Positions 8,839-18,349 of a stretch of 64,000 bases of DNA are shown here, one piece after another. Origin of the DNA: Modestobacter italicus. Its GTDB lineage: Bacteria; Actinomycetota; Actinomycetes; Mycobacteriales; Geodermatophilaceae. Both the position numbers and the translations under genes were made by a program. The first letter of the stretch is position 1, and each line of letters begins with the position of its first letter. The notes below the pieces were generated by a model, which had not been told where the DNA came from, did no database searches, and was given only the letters and a program-made list of their open reading frames with translations. The stretch is from the NCBI RefSeq assembly GCF_000306785.1, contig NC_017955.1, positions 2,356,001-2,420,000 of the forward strand. Reading direction: 5' to 3'.

Positions 8839-10707
8839 ATGCCGCGTCGCCGGTCCACCCTCCTGGCCCTCGGCGGTCTCGCGGCCGGCCTGCTGGTCAG
8901 CAGCCCGGCAGCCGCCTCCCCACCCGCCGTCTCCCCGCCAGCCGCCGACCCGGTCGCCGACCGGCAGCCGCTGGCCGTCGGCACGGGAGGCGCGGTGGCG
9001 ACGGTCGACCCCGATGCCACCCGGGTCGGCCTGGAGGTGCTGGCGCGGGGCGGCAACGCCGCGGACGCCGCGGTGGCGGCAGCCGCCGCGCTCGGCGTCA
9101 GCGAGCCCTACTCCGCGGGGGTCGGCGGTGGTGGCTTCTTCGTGTACTACGACGCCGCCAGCCGCACGGTGTCCACGATCGACGGCCGGGAGACCGCACC
9201 GCTGGCGATGGGCGCCGACGCGTTCCTCGACGCAGCCGGGGACCCCCTGCCCCTCCAGGAGGCGGTCCAGAGCGGCCTGTCCGTCGGGACCCCGGGCACC
9301 CCGCTGACCTGGGCGCGTGCCCTGGCGGAGTTCGGCACCCTGTCCCTGGCGGAGGTGCTGGAGGGCGGGACCCGGCTCGCCGCGGAGGGGTTCGTCGTCG
9401 ACCGGACGTTCCAGCAGCAGACCGCCGACAACCAGGAGAAGTTGGCCCGCTTCGCCTCCTCCGCCGAGCTGTTCCTGCCCGGTGGCGCACCCCCGGAGGT
9501 CGGCTCGGTGTTCCGGAACCCCGACCTGGCGCGCACCTACGACCTGCTGGCGGAGGAGGGCGTCGGCGCGCTGTACACCGGTGAGATCGGCGCGGACGTG
9601 GTGCGGACCGCACAGCACCCGCCGATGGCCGTGGGCGCCGACCCGGTGCGGCCGGGTCTGCTGGCGGCGGAGGACCTCGCGCGGTACGACGCGCCGCTGC
9701 GCGAGCCGACCAGGGTGGACTACCGCGGCCTGGAGGTCTACGGGATGGCCCCGCCCTCCAGCGGTGGCTCCACCGTGGGCGAGGCCCTCGGCATCCTGGA
9801 GCAGTTCCCGCTGAGCACCCTCCCCGCCGTCCCGGCGCTGCACCGCTACCTGGCGGCCAGCGCGCTCGCGTTCGCCGACCGGAACGCCTACGTCGGTGAC
9901 CCGGCGTACGTCCAGGTGCCGCTGGCCGAGCTGCTGTCCCCGGCCTTCGCCGCGGAGCGCGCCTGTGCCATCGACCCCGACCGGGCCCTGGCCACGCCGG
10001 TCGCCGCCGGTGACCCGGACGGCGAGTACGGCCCGTGCCCCGCGGAGGACGCCGCGACCCCGGACGCTGCGACCGAGGGGCCGAACACGACCCACCTGAC
10101 CGTCGCGGACGCGGCCGGCAACGTCGCCAGCTACACGTTGACCATCGAGCAGACCGGCGGCAGCGGGATCACCGTCCCCGGCCGCGGGTTCCTGCTCAAC
10201 AACGAGCTCACCGACTTCACCTTCGCGCCGAGCGACGCGACCGTCCCCGAGCCGAACCTGCCGGCTCCTGGCAAGCGTCCGCGCAGCAGCATGTCGCCGA
10301 CGATCGTGCTGCGCGACGGTGAGCCGGTGCTGGCGCTGGGGTCGCCGGGCGGCAGCACGATCATCACCACGGTGCTGCAGACGCTGCTCAACCGGGTCGA
10401 CGGGCACCTGGACCTCGCCGAGGCCATCGCCGCCCCGCGCGCCTCGCTGCGGAACACCGCGGCGGTGGAGGCCGAGCCTGCCTTCGTCGACGCCCACGGC
10501 GCGGAGCTGACGGCGCTGGGGTACTCCTTCACCACGACCGCGGAGATCGGTGCGGCGACCGGGATCGAGTTCCTGCCCGGTGGCCTGCTGCTCGCCGCCG
10601 CGGAGTCCGAGCGCCGGGGCGGTGGCAGCGCCGGCGTGGTGCACGAGTTGGCGGCCGGCGGGGCCGGCGACGGCGCGCTCGTTCCCCGGCTGGGGACGGG
10701 CGGCTAG
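8839..10707 (+). CDS. ggt: Gamma-glutamyltranspeptidase (glutathione hydrolase)
   Basis: 622 aa secreted Ntn-hydrolase that cleaves the gamma-glutamyl bond of glutathione-like peptides (in actinobacteria, possibly ergothioneine/mycothiol-derived substrates). Signal peptide MPRRRSTLLALGG through AAAS. The large-subunit motif GGNAADAAVA follows, then the autoprocessing site PNTTHL with Thr417 as the predicted nucleophile, and the C-terminal GSPGGSTI substrate loop. GAGGAG precedes the ATG. The gene is complete and in frame, so maturation into two chains is expected. It is followed by a secreted esterase on the same strand, 167 bases on. Confidence 0.95.
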   Translation: MPRRRSTLLALGGLAAGLLVSSPAAASPPAVSPPAADPVADRQPLAVGTGGAVATVDPDATRVGLEVLARGGNAADAAVAAAAALGVSEPYSAGVGGGGFFVYYDAASRTVSTIDGRETAPLAMGADAFLDAAGDPLPLQEAVQSGLSVGTPGTPLTWARALAEFGTLSLAEVLEGGTRLAAEGFVVDRTFQQQTADNQEKLARFASSAELFLPGGAPPEVGSVFRNPDLARTYDLLAEEGVGALYTGEIGADVVRTAQHPPMAVGADPVRPGLLAAEDLARYDAPLREPTRVDYRGLEVYGMAPPSSGGSTVGEALGILEQFPLSTLPAVPALHRYLAASALAFADRNAYVGDPAYVQVPLAELLSPAFAAERACAIDPDRALATPVAAGDPDGEYGPCPAEDAATPDAATEGPNTTHLTVADAAGNVASYTLTIEQTGGSGITVPGRGFLLNNELTDFTFAPSDATVPEPNLPAPGKRPRSSMSPTIVLRDGEPVLALGSPGGSTIITTVLQTLLNRVDGHLDLAEAIAAPRASLRNTAAVEAEPAFVDAHGAELTALGYSFTTTAEIGAATGIEFLPGGLLLAAAESERRGGGSAGVVHELAAGGAGDGALVPRLGTGG

Positions 10708-10874
10708 CCGTACTGCCCGGACAGGTCGCTGTGCCGGGGGCACATACGACCCGCCGCCGTCCGGTGCCCGGGCCACGTTGTCGCGCCGGGCGCCGCGGAC
10801 GACGGTGGAGGAGCCCGCCGGTGGGCGACCGCCGCGGGCACCCGACCCGAGGCTGCCCGGACGAAGGAGTCCCC

Positions 10875-12295
10875 ATGCGGTTGCGCAGGCCCCTCACCAC
10901 GTTGGTCGTCACCTGACCGCCGCGACGGTCGCGCTGCAGGCGGCACCGGCGCAGGCCGGGCCCGGCGGGAGGGGGCCCGCGCCGGGGCCGCGGGCCTGCA
11001 CCGCGTCGGACACCGTGCGGGTGCCCGGGGCCGAGCACGCGGAGACGGCCTGCCTGCCGGACCTCACCACCGCCGGGCTGCTCACCGCCGCGCCGGGCAG
11101 GTACACCGACCAGCCCGACTGGGTGTCGCTGCACGCGCCGGGCACGACGAACCCGACCGGCGTCCCCGGGCTGCAGGTCGACGGGTACTTCCCGGACACC
11201 TCGACGTTCAACACCACCCACGGCTGGTCCCACGACAGCCAGTTCGTGCTGCGCATCCCCGACGACTGGAACGGCGGGCTGGTGGTGGCCGGCGCGCCGG
11301 GCACGCGCAAGCAGTACTCCTCGGACTTCCTGATCTCCGACTTCGTGCTGGCCCAGGGCTTCGCCTACGCGGCCACCGACAAGGGCAACAACAGCAACGA
11401 CTTCTACCGCGACGGGGAGCAGCCCGGTGACGCCGTCGCCGAGTGGCACCAGCGGGTCTCCCAGCTGGCGGTGGCCGCGAAGGGCGCGCTCCGCGAGCGG
11501 TTCGGCCACCGGCCCACCCGCACCTACATGGCCGGCATCAGCAACGGCGGCTACCTGGTGCGCTGGCAGCTGGAGAACCGGCCCGACCTCTTCGACGGCG
11601 GCGTCGACTGGGAGGGGACGCTGTTCACCCCGGACGGGCCGGACCTCTTCAGCTACCTGCCCACGGCGGTGCGCTACAGCCTGGGCCTGGCCGACGCCGA
11701 GGACATGTACGCCGCCGGGTTCGCCCGCGGGTCCGAGGCGCTGTGGCCCTACCACCAGAGCATCTACTGGGGGCTGACGCAGAAGGTCTACCGGGCGGAG
11801 TTCGACCCCGGCTACGACCCGACCTGCCCGGGGGCGAGCGCCGGCGCGACCCTGCCGGAGCTGGTCGCGCCGTGCCCGAGCGACGCGGCCTACGACAGCG
11901 CCTTCGCCGACCCGGACCGCCCGGTGCACGACGCCCTGGCCCGGATCAGCCTCACCGGGGCGATCAAGCGGCCGCTGCTGACGCTGCACGGGACGCTGGA
12001 CACCCTGCTGCCGATCAGCACCGACAGCGACGTCTACGCGCAGATGATCGCCGAGCGGCACCGCGACCGGCTGCACCGCTACTACCGGATCGAGGGCGGC
12101 AACCACGTCGACAGCCTGATGGCCCTCGACCCGCAGCAGCTGCGCCCGATGCTGCCCTGCTTCCGGACGGCGTTCGACGCCCTCGTCGGCTGGGTGGAGA
12201 CCGGTCAGCAGCCCCCGGCCAGCACGACCGTGCCGAGGCCGCCCGGCAACGGGGCGACCGACCCGGCGCTGCTGAACAGCTGCTCGCTGGGCTGA
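10875..12295 (+). CDS. Secreted alpha/beta-hydrolase (tannase/feruloyl-esterase-like), apparent frameshift in signal peptide
   Basis: The only good start is the ATG at 10875 (AAGGAG six bases upstream), which encodes MRLRRPLTTLVVT and then hits TGA at 10914. The continuation of a normal signal peptide (LTAATVALQAAPAQA) and about 455 further codons lie in the next frame, which has no ATG or GTG near its beginning. Adding one C to the ACCTGACC run at about 10910-10917 would join them exactly. The mature part has the nucleophile elbow GISNGG, an LHGTLDTLLP acid region and GGNHVDS near the C-terminus, so a serine esterase acting outside the cell is likely. It is either a sequencing or assembly error, a phase-variable or inactive gene. 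Confidence 0.75.
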
Positions 12296-12298
12296 GCG

Positions 12299-12312
12299 GA
12301 GCCGGCCGGCTC
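12299..12312. terminator. Short palindromic hairpin between convergent genes
   Basis: GAGCCGGCCGGCTC is a perfect 14-base palindrome lying between the esterase stop and the amidotransferase stop. It probably ends transcription on both strands. Confidence 0.45.
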
Positions 12313-12315
12313 GGC

Positions 12316-13149
12316 TCAGCCGGGGGGACGGGGCACGAACGGGAGCTGCTCGACCCCGTCCTCTGCCACCACCAAGGCCGAGCCGGCCGGCACCTCCTGC
12401 CAGGCGCCGGGCAGTGCGACCAGGGGCTCGGAGACGACGACCCGCGCCCCCGGGGAGAAGTGCGCGAACCGCTCCCGCTCCGGGTAGAGCAGCCGCAGCG
12501 TCTCCACGTCGGCGCTGGACCACAGCGTGTTCGGCTCACCGCCGCTGGCGTAGCGGACGGCGTGCAGGCGCGCGCCGTCGGTCAGGCCGAGGGTCATCTG
12601 CAGCGGGTCGGCCACCCCGGAGGCGGCCGCGACCGACTCCACGAAGCCGGCCATCCGCTCGAGCGCGGGCAGCGGGTCCTCCAGCAGCCCGAAGGTGATC
12701 GCCAGGAGGAACAGCACCTCCGAGTCCGTCGTCCCGAGGATCGAGCCGAACAGGTCCGGGCGGACGGCCAGCACGAGGTCCCGCCGGAGGCGGGCGTGGT
12801 CGGCGACGTAGCCGTTGTGCACGAACATCCAGCGGCCGGCGGCGAACGGGTGGCAGTTCGTCTCCTGCACCGGGGTGCCGGTGGCCGCCCGCACGTGGGC
12901 GAGGAACATCGGCGTGCAGACCTCGGCCGACAGGGTCGCCAGGTTCCGGTCGCCCCACGCGGGGGCGTCGCTGTGGAAGAGGGCCGGCACCTCACGGCGG
13001 CCGTACCAGCCCAGCCCGAAGCCGTCACCGTTGGGCACCGGCATGCCCGGCGCGTGCTGCCGGCTCTGCTCGATCAGCGACCGCTCGGGGTCGTAGAGCA
13101 GCTCGCGCGGCTCGATCGGCGCGCCGACGTACCCCAGCCACCGACACAT
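12316..13149 (-). CDS. Class II glutamine amidotransferase (EgtC/YafJ-like)
   Basis: 277 aa Ntn-hydrolase. Cys2 after the initiator Met (MCRWLGY) is the predicted nucleophile; PNGDGFGLGWYG, LAHVRAATG and the NCHPF/FVHNG pairs are the standard glutaminase-site motifs. Family members either feed ammonia to a partner enzyme or hydrolyse gamma-glutamyl compounds, as EgtC does in ergothioneine synthesis. No other ergothioneine gene is next to it, so EgtC itself is unlikely. GGGAGGAG is seven bases before the ATG. Convergent with the esterase and divergent from adenylate kinase. Confidence 0.9.
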   Translation of the reverse strand: MCRWLGYVGAPIEPRELLYDPERSLIEQSRQHAPGMPVPNGDGFGLGWYGRREVPALFHSDAPAWGDRNLATLSAEVCTPMFLAHVRAATGTPVQETNCHPFAAGRWMFVHNGYVADHARLRRDLVLAVRPDLFGSILGTTDSEVLFLLAITFGLLEDPLPALERMAGFVESVAAASGVADPLQMTLGLTDGARLHAVRYASGGEPNTLWSSADVETLRLLYPERERFAHFSPGARVVVSEPLVALPGAWQEVPAGSALVVAEDGVEQLPFVPRPPG

Positions 13150-13396
13150 GACGTCTCCTCCCTGCCGTGGGCCCGCTGACCGTCGTCAGCGGGAGGCCGG
13201 CAGGTCAGACGGCCGCAGCGGGACGCGCAGCCGTCCAGGTCGGCGGCACCGGGACGACCGTGCAGCCAGCGTCCGCCGGCGCCGGCCACCGGAGCTCACC
13301 CGTTGCGGGTGAGACCAGGCCGGGCATGCCGACCGTGGCGTGGCTCACTATGGTCGGCAGGTCCGCCCGTCCGTGCCGGCACCGGGGAGTGCGCCC

Positions 13397-14002
13397 ATGA
13401 GGTTGATCATGCTGTCGCCGCCGGGGGCGGGGAAGGGCACGCACTGCGCGTGGCTGACCGAGGAGACCGGGGTCGCGCACATCTCCTCCGGCGACCTGCT
13501 GCGCGCCGAGATCGCCCGGGGCACCGACCTGGGCCGGCGCCTCGCCGGGTACACCAGCCGCGGCGCGCTCGTCCCCGACGACGTGATCTTCGACCTGCTC
13601 GTGCCAGTGGTGGTGGCCGCCGCCCGCAACACCGGTGGGTACCTCCTCGACGGGTTCCCGCGCACGCTGCCGCAGGCGCTGCGGGCCCAGGAGATCGGCC
13701 GGCAGGAGGACCTCGGCGCCGACGCGGTCGTGTACCTGACCGCGCCGGAGCCGGTGCTCGTCAGCCGGCTCCTGGCGCGGGCGGCGGACCAGGGCCGGGC
13801 CGACGACACCCCGGAGGTGGTCCGGCACCGGCTCACCGTCTACGCGGAGGCCACCGCACCGCTCATCGACCACTACCGCGAGCGCGGGCTGCTCATGGAG
13901 GTCGACGCCGACCGCCCGGTGGCCGAGATCCGGGACGACCTGCGCGGCCGCCTCGCCGAGCGCGGCCTGCTCGGCAGCGGGACCGGCCCCGCCGCGGGCT
14001 GA
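13397..14002 (+). CDS. adk: Adenylate kinase
   Basis: 201 aa nucleoside-monophosphate kinase (ATP + AMP = 2 ADP). P-loop SPPGAGKGT at residues 7-15, AMP-binding ISSGDLLR, and DGFPRTLPQA. The segment AADQGRADDTPEVVRHRL shows the short-LID actinobacterial form, without the four-Cys zinc LID. GGGGAG precedes the ATG. The usual housekeeping adk sits in the ribosomal-protein cluster; this isolated copy may be a paralogue. It is convergent with ppk2, whose product also makes nucleotides, so a role in nucleotide/polyphosphate balance is plausible but inferred. Confidence 0.92.
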   Translation: MRLIMLSPPGAGKGTHCAWLTEETGVAHISSGDLLRAEIARGTDLGRRLAGYTSRGALVPDDVIFDLLVPVVVAAARNTGGYLLDGFPRTLPQALRAQEIGRQEDLGADAVVYLTAPEPVLVSRLLARAADQGRADDTPEVVRHRLTVYAEATAPLIDHYRERGLLMEVDADRPVAEIRDDLRGRLAERGLLGSGTGPAAG

Positions 14003-14011
14003 CCGCGAAGG

Positions 14012-14848
14012 TCAGGGGGCGACGTCGGGGACGACGTGCTGGGACTCCTTCGGCGGGCGGACGTAGTCGCTCTCGACGGGCGGCCGCGGCGGGAGATCGG
14101 GTGCCTCCGGGGTGAGGTCCTCGTAGGGCACCTGACCCAGCAGGTGGGAGATGACGTTGACCCGGGCGCGCTTCTTGGAGTCGGCCTCGACCACCCACCA
14201 CGGCGCCTCGGGGATGTCGGTGGCCGCGAACATGGCGTCCTTCGCCCGGGAGAAGTCCACCCAGCGGTTGCGCGCCTCGAGGTCCATCGGGCTGAGCTTC
14301 CAGCGCTTGGTCGGGTCCTGCAGGCGGGCCTGGAAGCGCTTCTCCTGCTCGGTGTCGCTGACCGAGAACCAGTACTTGACCAGCGTGATCCCACTGCGCA
14401 CCAGCATCCGCTCGAACTCCGGGCACGCGCGCAGGAACTCCGCGTACTCCTCGTCGGTGCAGAAGCCCATCACCCGCTCGACGCCGGCGCGGTTGTACCA
14501 GGAGCGGTCGAGCAGGACCATCTCGCCGCTCGTCGGCAGGTGCGCCACGTAGCGCTGGAAGTACCACTGCCCCCGCTCGCGCTCCGAGGGCGCCGGCAGC
14601 GCGACCACCCGCGCGGCCCGGGGGTTCAGCGACTCGGTGATCCGCTGGATCGCCCCGCCCTTGCCGGCGGCGTCGCGGCCCTCGAAGACGACCACCACCC
14701 GCAGCCCGCGGGCGCGGATGAACTCCTGCTGCTTGACCAGCTCGACCTGCAGCCGGGCCATCTCCCGCTCGTAGGCCTTCTTGTCCACCTTGCCGGTCGT
14801 CCGCGGGGCCTCTTCGACCGAGGGGGAGCCGGTGCCGGGAGCCGTCAT
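14012..14848 (-). CDS. ppk2: Polyphosphate kinase 2 family protein
   Basis: 278 aa PPK2 that transfers phosphate between polyphosphate and nucleotides. Walker A FEGRDAAGKGG at residues 55-65, Walker B/lid region LLDRSWYNRAGVERVMGF at 112-129, and the C-terminal half with KYWFSVSDTEQEKRF and DRTKRWKLSPMD-like sequence are all typical of single-domain PPK2. The ATG at 14848 is the first start after a proline-rich non-conserved stretch. A TTGTCA element about 40 bases upstream of the start could be a -35 box. Divergent from a flavoprotein reductase, nine bases from adk at its 3' end. Confidence 0.93.
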   Translation of the reverse strand: MTAPGTGSPSVEEAPRTTGKVDKKAYEREMARLQVELVKQQEFIRARGLRVVVVFEGRDAAGKGGAIQRITESLNPRAARVVALPAPSERERGQWYFQRYVAHLPTSGEMVLLDRSWYNRAGVERVMGFCTDEEYAEFLRACPEFERMLVRSGITLVKYWFSVSDTEQEKRFQARLQDPTKRWKLSPMDLEARNRWVDFSRAKDAMFAATDIPEAPWWVVEADSKKRARVNVISHLLGQVPYEDLTPEAPDLPPRPPVESDYVRPPKESQHVVPDVAP

Positions 14849-14926
14849 GGCGCCAGGGTGGTCCGGGGGCGGTCCGGTGACAACCCCTGCCGCCCCGGTC
14901 CCTGCGCGGGGCGACGCCGGGGGGCC

Positions 14927-14932
14927 TAGCGT
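14927..14932 (+). promoter_or_regulatory. -10 element TAGCGT
   Basis: TAGCGT lies seven to eight bases before the GTG at 14940, the spacing expected for a leaderless transcript. The same hexamer stands at the same distance before the DUF4349 and MFS-cNMP genes. Confidence 0.45.
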
Positions 14933-14939
14933 GCTGGCG

Positions 14940-16316
14940 GTGGGCAGGCGTGTGGTGGTCATCGGCGGGGACGCCGCAGGGGGCAGTGCGGCGTCGCAGG
15001 CCAAGAAGCGGCGGCCGGACCTGGACGTGGTGGTGTTCGAGCGCGGCCGGGCGACGTCCTACTCGGCCTGCGGCATCCCGTACTGGATCAGCGGCACGGT
15101 GGAGGACGAGGCCGCGCTGATCGCCCGGACGCCGGAGCAGCACCGCGCCGCGGGCATCGACGTCCGGATGCGCACCGAGGTGGTGGGCATCGACCTGGAC
15201 CGCCGGGTCGTCTCCTGGCGCGAGCTGGACGGCGGGGGAGAGGGCACCGAGCCCTACGACGACCTGGTCTACGCGACCGGCAGCGTCCCGATGCGCCCGC
15301 CGGTGCCGGGGATGGACGCGGACGGGGTCTACGGCGTCCAGGTGCTCGACGACGGCGTCGCGCTGCGCGCGGAGCTCGACGGGGGCGGCGTGCAGCGGGT
15401 CGTCGTGGTGGGCGGGGGCTACATCGGCCTGGAGATCGCCGAGGCGTGCCGGGTCCGCGGTCTCGACGTCACCGTCGTCGACCGGTCGGCCACCCCGGTC
15501 GGCACCTTCGACCCCGACATCGGCGCCTTCGTCGCCGACGCCGTGCGCGCGGAGGGGATCGAGCTGGTGCTCTCCGACGGGGTGTCGGCCATCGACGTCG
15601 GGGACGACGGACGCGCCCGCGCCGTGCGGACGGCGAGCGGCCGGGTGCTGCCGGCGGACCTGGTGGTCCTCGGCCTGGGCGTGCGGCCCGACGTGCGGCT
15701 GGCCCGGGAGGCCGGCATCCCGCTGGGCACGTCCGGCGGCGTCGCCGTGGACGCCGGCATGCGCACCCAGGTGCCGGGCGTCTGGGCCGCCGGGGACTGC
15801 GTGGAGTCCCGGCACCGGCTGTCCGGCCAGCGGATGGTGGTGGCCCTGGGCACCCACGCCAACAAGCAGGGCCGGGTCGCCGGCATCAACATCGGCGGCG
15901 GGTACGCGACCTTCCCCGGCGTCATCGGCACCGCCATCACCAAGGTCTGCGACCTGGAGGTCGCCCGCACCGGCCTGTCCAGCGCGGAGGCCACCGCGGC
16001 GGGCTACCGGTTCGTCACCGCCTCGGTCGACTCGACCACCAAGGCCGGCTACTTCCCGGGCGCCGCCCCGATCCGGGTCAAGATGATCGCCGAGCGGCGC
16101 AGCGGGCAGTTGCTCGGCGCGCAGGTCGTCGGGCGGGAGGGGTCCGCGAAGCGCATCGACGCCCTGGCGATCTGCGTCTGGAACGAGATGGGCGTCGACG
16201 AGGTCCTCTCCCTCGACCTGTCCTACGCGCCGCCCTTCTCCCCGGTGTGGGACCCGGTCCTGATCACCGCCCGCAAGGCGCTGGAGGCCGTGGAGGCCGA
16301 CGCCCGGCAGCTGTGA
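14940..16316 (+). CDS. FAD-dependent disulfide reductase, CoA-disulfide-reductase-like
   Basis: 458 aa. The N-terminal FAD motif VVVIGGDAAGGSAA (residues 4-17) and the NAD(P) motif VVVVGGGYIGLEIAEA (about 155-170) are clear. A single redox Cys in SYSACGIPYW (Cys44) matches the CoA-disulfide reductase/NADH oxidase group rather than CxxxxC disulfide reductases. The C-terminal GVWAAGDC and dimerisation domain are complete. Likely reduces CoA disulfide or a related low-molecular thiol. GTG at 14940 is chosen because of the -10 element upstream; GTG at 14931 is the alternative. Divergent from ppk2. Confidence 0.9.
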   Translation: MGRRVVVIGGDAAGGSAASQAKKRRPDLDVVVFERGRATSYSACGIPYWISGTVEDEAALIARTPEQHRAAGIDVRMRTEVVGIDLDRRVVSWRELDGGGEGTEPYDDLVYATGSVPMRPPVPGMDADGVYGVQVLDDGVALRAELDGGGVQRVVVVGGGYIGLEIAEACRVRGLDVTVVDRSATPVGTFDPDIGAFVADAVRAEGIELVLSDGVSAIDVGDDGRARAVRTASGRVLPADLVVLGLGVRPDVRLAREAGIPLGTSGGVAVDAGMRTQVPGVWAAGDCVESRHRLSGQRMVVALGTHANKQGRVAGINIGGGYATFPGVIGTAITKVCDLEVARTGLSSAEATAAGYRFVTASVDSTTKAGYFPGAAPIRVKMIAERRSGQLLGAQVVGREGSAKRIDALAICVWNEMGVDEVLSLDLSYAPPFSPVWDPVLITARKALEAVEADARQL

Positions 16317-16393
16317 GAGGCGGCCGCCGATGAGTTCCGGCCCGGTCGCGGGTCCGTCCTGGTGTCGCAGGACGCCGACCCCCGGAGGACGCC

Positions 16394-17194
16394 ATGACCA
16401 CCCCGAGCCCCCCTGCCACCGGCCGGCCGCCCGTCGTCGACCGCGCCACCTGGCAGGCCGCCCGCGACGAGCTGCTGGTCCGGGAGAAGGCGCACACCCG
16501 CGCCGGTGACGCCCTCGCCGCGGCCCGCCGCCGGCTGCCGATGGTGGAGGTCGACGGGTCGGCGGAGGTCACCGGGGCCGACGGCCCGGTCCCGTTCCGG
16601 GAGGTCTTCGCCGGCCGGGACGAGCTCGTCGCCTACCACTCGATGTGGTTCGACGGCGCGCCGCCCCAGGGGCAGTGCGAGGGCTGCACCTTCAACCTCT
16701 GGCACCTGCGGGACACCGTGTACCTGCAGGCCCGCGGGGTCTCCTTCGCCGTCCTCACCTCGGGCCGGTGGGCGGAGGTGGCGCCCTACCGGGACTTCAT
16801 GGGCTACACCCAGCCCTGGTTCTCCGTGCGCGGCGCCGAGGAGTCGATCGGCACGGTGGAGGGGCACATCGAGTGCTACCTGCGCGACGGCGATCGGGTG
16901 TTCCTCACCTACGAGACCACCGGCCGGGGCAACGAGCCGGCCGACGGGACGCTCGGCCTGCTGGACATGACGCCCTACGGCCGCCGCGAGGGGTGGCAGG
17001 ACGACCCGGAGGGCTGGCCGGCCGCACCCGAGGTCGGCGCGCCCGTGGGCGGGCACGGCGCGCCCATCTGCTGGTACTGGCGGTCGGGCCCCGACGGCGC
17101 CGGCCGGTGGGGTCCGACCACCCGGCCCGTGCCGCAGTGGACCCGCCCCGGCGCGACCCCGGTGGCGGACCTGGGCCGGCAGGGCGGGCACTGA
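16394..17194 (+). CDS. DUF899 family (thioredoxin-like fold) protein
   Basis: 266 aa. Family features are an N-terminal helix (WQAARDELLVREKAHTRAGDALAAARRRLP), the strand-rich DELVAYHSMWFDGAP, an ECEGCTF-like motif (QCEGCTFNLWHL, about residues 95-106) in place of a classic CxxC, and the C-terminal NLLDMTPYGRREGW-like sequence. DUF899 proteins are annotated as thioredoxin-like and are common in actinobacteria; the biochemical role is not established. GGAGG lies seven bases before the ATG. It starts 77 bases after the reductase on the same strand. Confidence 0.85.
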   Translation: MTTPSPPATGRPPVVDRATWQAARDELLVREKAHTRAGDALAAARRRLPMVEVDGSAEVTGADGPVPFREVFAGRDELVAYHSMWFDGAPPQGQCEGCTFNLWHLRDTVYLQARGVSFAVLTSGRWAEVAPYRDFMGYTQPWFSVRGAEESIGTVEGHIECYLRDGDRVFLTYETTGRGNEPADGTLGLLDMTPYGRREGWQDDPEGWPAAPEVGAPVGGHGAPICWYWRSGPDGAGRWGPTTRPVPQWTRPGATPVADLGRQGGH

Positions 17195-17285
17195 CGGGCG
17201 GCGGCGTCGCCCCCGTGCCAGGCTCGGTCCACGGGCGACGGCGCGCAGACGCTGCCCGGACGACGGTGCGAGACGGGGAGGCGAC

Positions 17286-18230
17286 GTGCAGGCAGTGGTC
17301 TACGACCGCACCGGTGGTCCGGAGGTGCTCGCGTTCCGCGAGGTCCCCGACCCCGAGCCCGGCGACGGCGAGGTGCTGGTCGACGTGGCGGCCGTGGGCG
17401 TCAACTTCCGGGACGTCTACGAGCGCGAGGGGCGACCGCCCTACACGGCCGACCCGCCGGCGGTGATCGGCGTCGAGGGCGCGGGGACCGTCGTCGGCAC
17501 CGGCGAGCGGGTGGCCTGGCTGGACGTCCGCGGCAGCTACGCGCAGCGGGTGGCCGCGCCGCGGGCGAAGCTCGTGCCGGTGCCCGACGGTGTGGAGCTC
17601 GACGTGGCCGCCGCCGCGATGCTGCAGGGCTGCACCGCGCAGTACCTGGTCACCGATTCGTACCCCGTCGCCGAGGGCGACTGGGCGGTGGTGCACAGCG
17701 CGGCCGGCGGGGTCGGCCTGCTGCTCACGCAGCTGGTCCGGGCACACGGCGGCCACGTGCTCGCCACGACCTCCACCGAGGCGAAGGCCGAGCTGGCCCG
17801 CGGCGCCGGGGCCGACGAGGTGGTGGTCGGCTACACGGGGTTCGCCGGCCGGGTCCGCGAGCTGTCCGGCGGCGAGGGCGCGGCCGTCGTCTACGACGGC
17901 GTCGGGCGGACGACGTTCGACGAGGGCCTGACCGCGCTGCGACCGGGCGGCCGGATGATCGTCTACGGCGCCGCGAGCGGGCAGCCCGCGCCGCTGGAGC
18001 TGCACCGGCTGGCCGGTGCCGGGTCGCTGTTCGTGCAGCGGCCGACACTGGCCACCTACACCCGCACGCCGGAGCTGCTGCGCGCGCTGGCCGGTGCGGT
18101 GCTGGAGACCGTGGCCGCCGGCCGGCTCGACGTCCGGATCGGGACCCGGCTCGCCCTCGCCGAGGCACGCCGCGGCCACGAGGAGCTGGAGGCCCGCCGC
18201 ACCACCGGCAAGCTGCTCCTGCTGCCCTGA
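17286..18230 (+). CDS. Quinone oxidoreductase (MDR superfamily, zinc-independent)
   Basis: 314 aa NADPH:quinone reductase of the QOR type. N-terminal GroES-like domain (VNFRDVYEREG, then GVEGAGTVVG), NADPH-binding site HSAAGGVGLLLTQL (about residues 138-151), and VVYDGVGRTTFDEGL in the cofactor domain. No structural-zinc Cys cluster. GGGGAGG precedes the GTG start by about six bases. Probably detoxifies quinones or enals. It lies in a plus-strand series of redox genes (DUF899, this gene, thioredoxin-fold protein). Confidence 0.92.
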   Translation: MQAVVYDRTGGPEVLAFREVPDPEPGDGEVLVDVAAVGVNFRDVYEREGRPPYTADPPAVIGVEGAGTVVGTGERVAWLDVRGSYAQRVAAPRAKLVPVPDGVELDVAAAAMLQGCTAQYLVTDSYPVAEGDWAVVHSAAGGVGLLLTQLVRAHGGHVLATTSTEAKAELARGAGADEVVVGYTGFAGRVRELSGGEGAAVVYDGVGRTTFDEGLTALRPGGRMIVYGAASGQPAPLELHRLAGAGSLFVQRPTLATYTRTPELLRALAGAVLETVAAGRLDVRIGTRLALAEARRGHEELEARRTTGKLLLLP

Positions 18231-18349
18231 CCCCGGGCACCGGGAGACCAGGGAGTTCCACGGGCGCGATCGCGGGCCGGTCACCGCCAGGGTCGGGGAC
18301 CTGCCCCGCTGGTGGCGGGGACCCGCAGCACGTCCGTGGAGGTGCGCCC

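Noticed and set aside
12316-13149. EgtC of an ergothioneine cluster
   Set aside because: No egtA, egtB, egtD or egtE is adjacent; only the generic class II amidotransferase call is safe.
13893-15857. A 654-codon minus-strand frame across ppk2 and the reductase
   Set aside because: It crosses two real genes in the wrong frame and shows no family motif.
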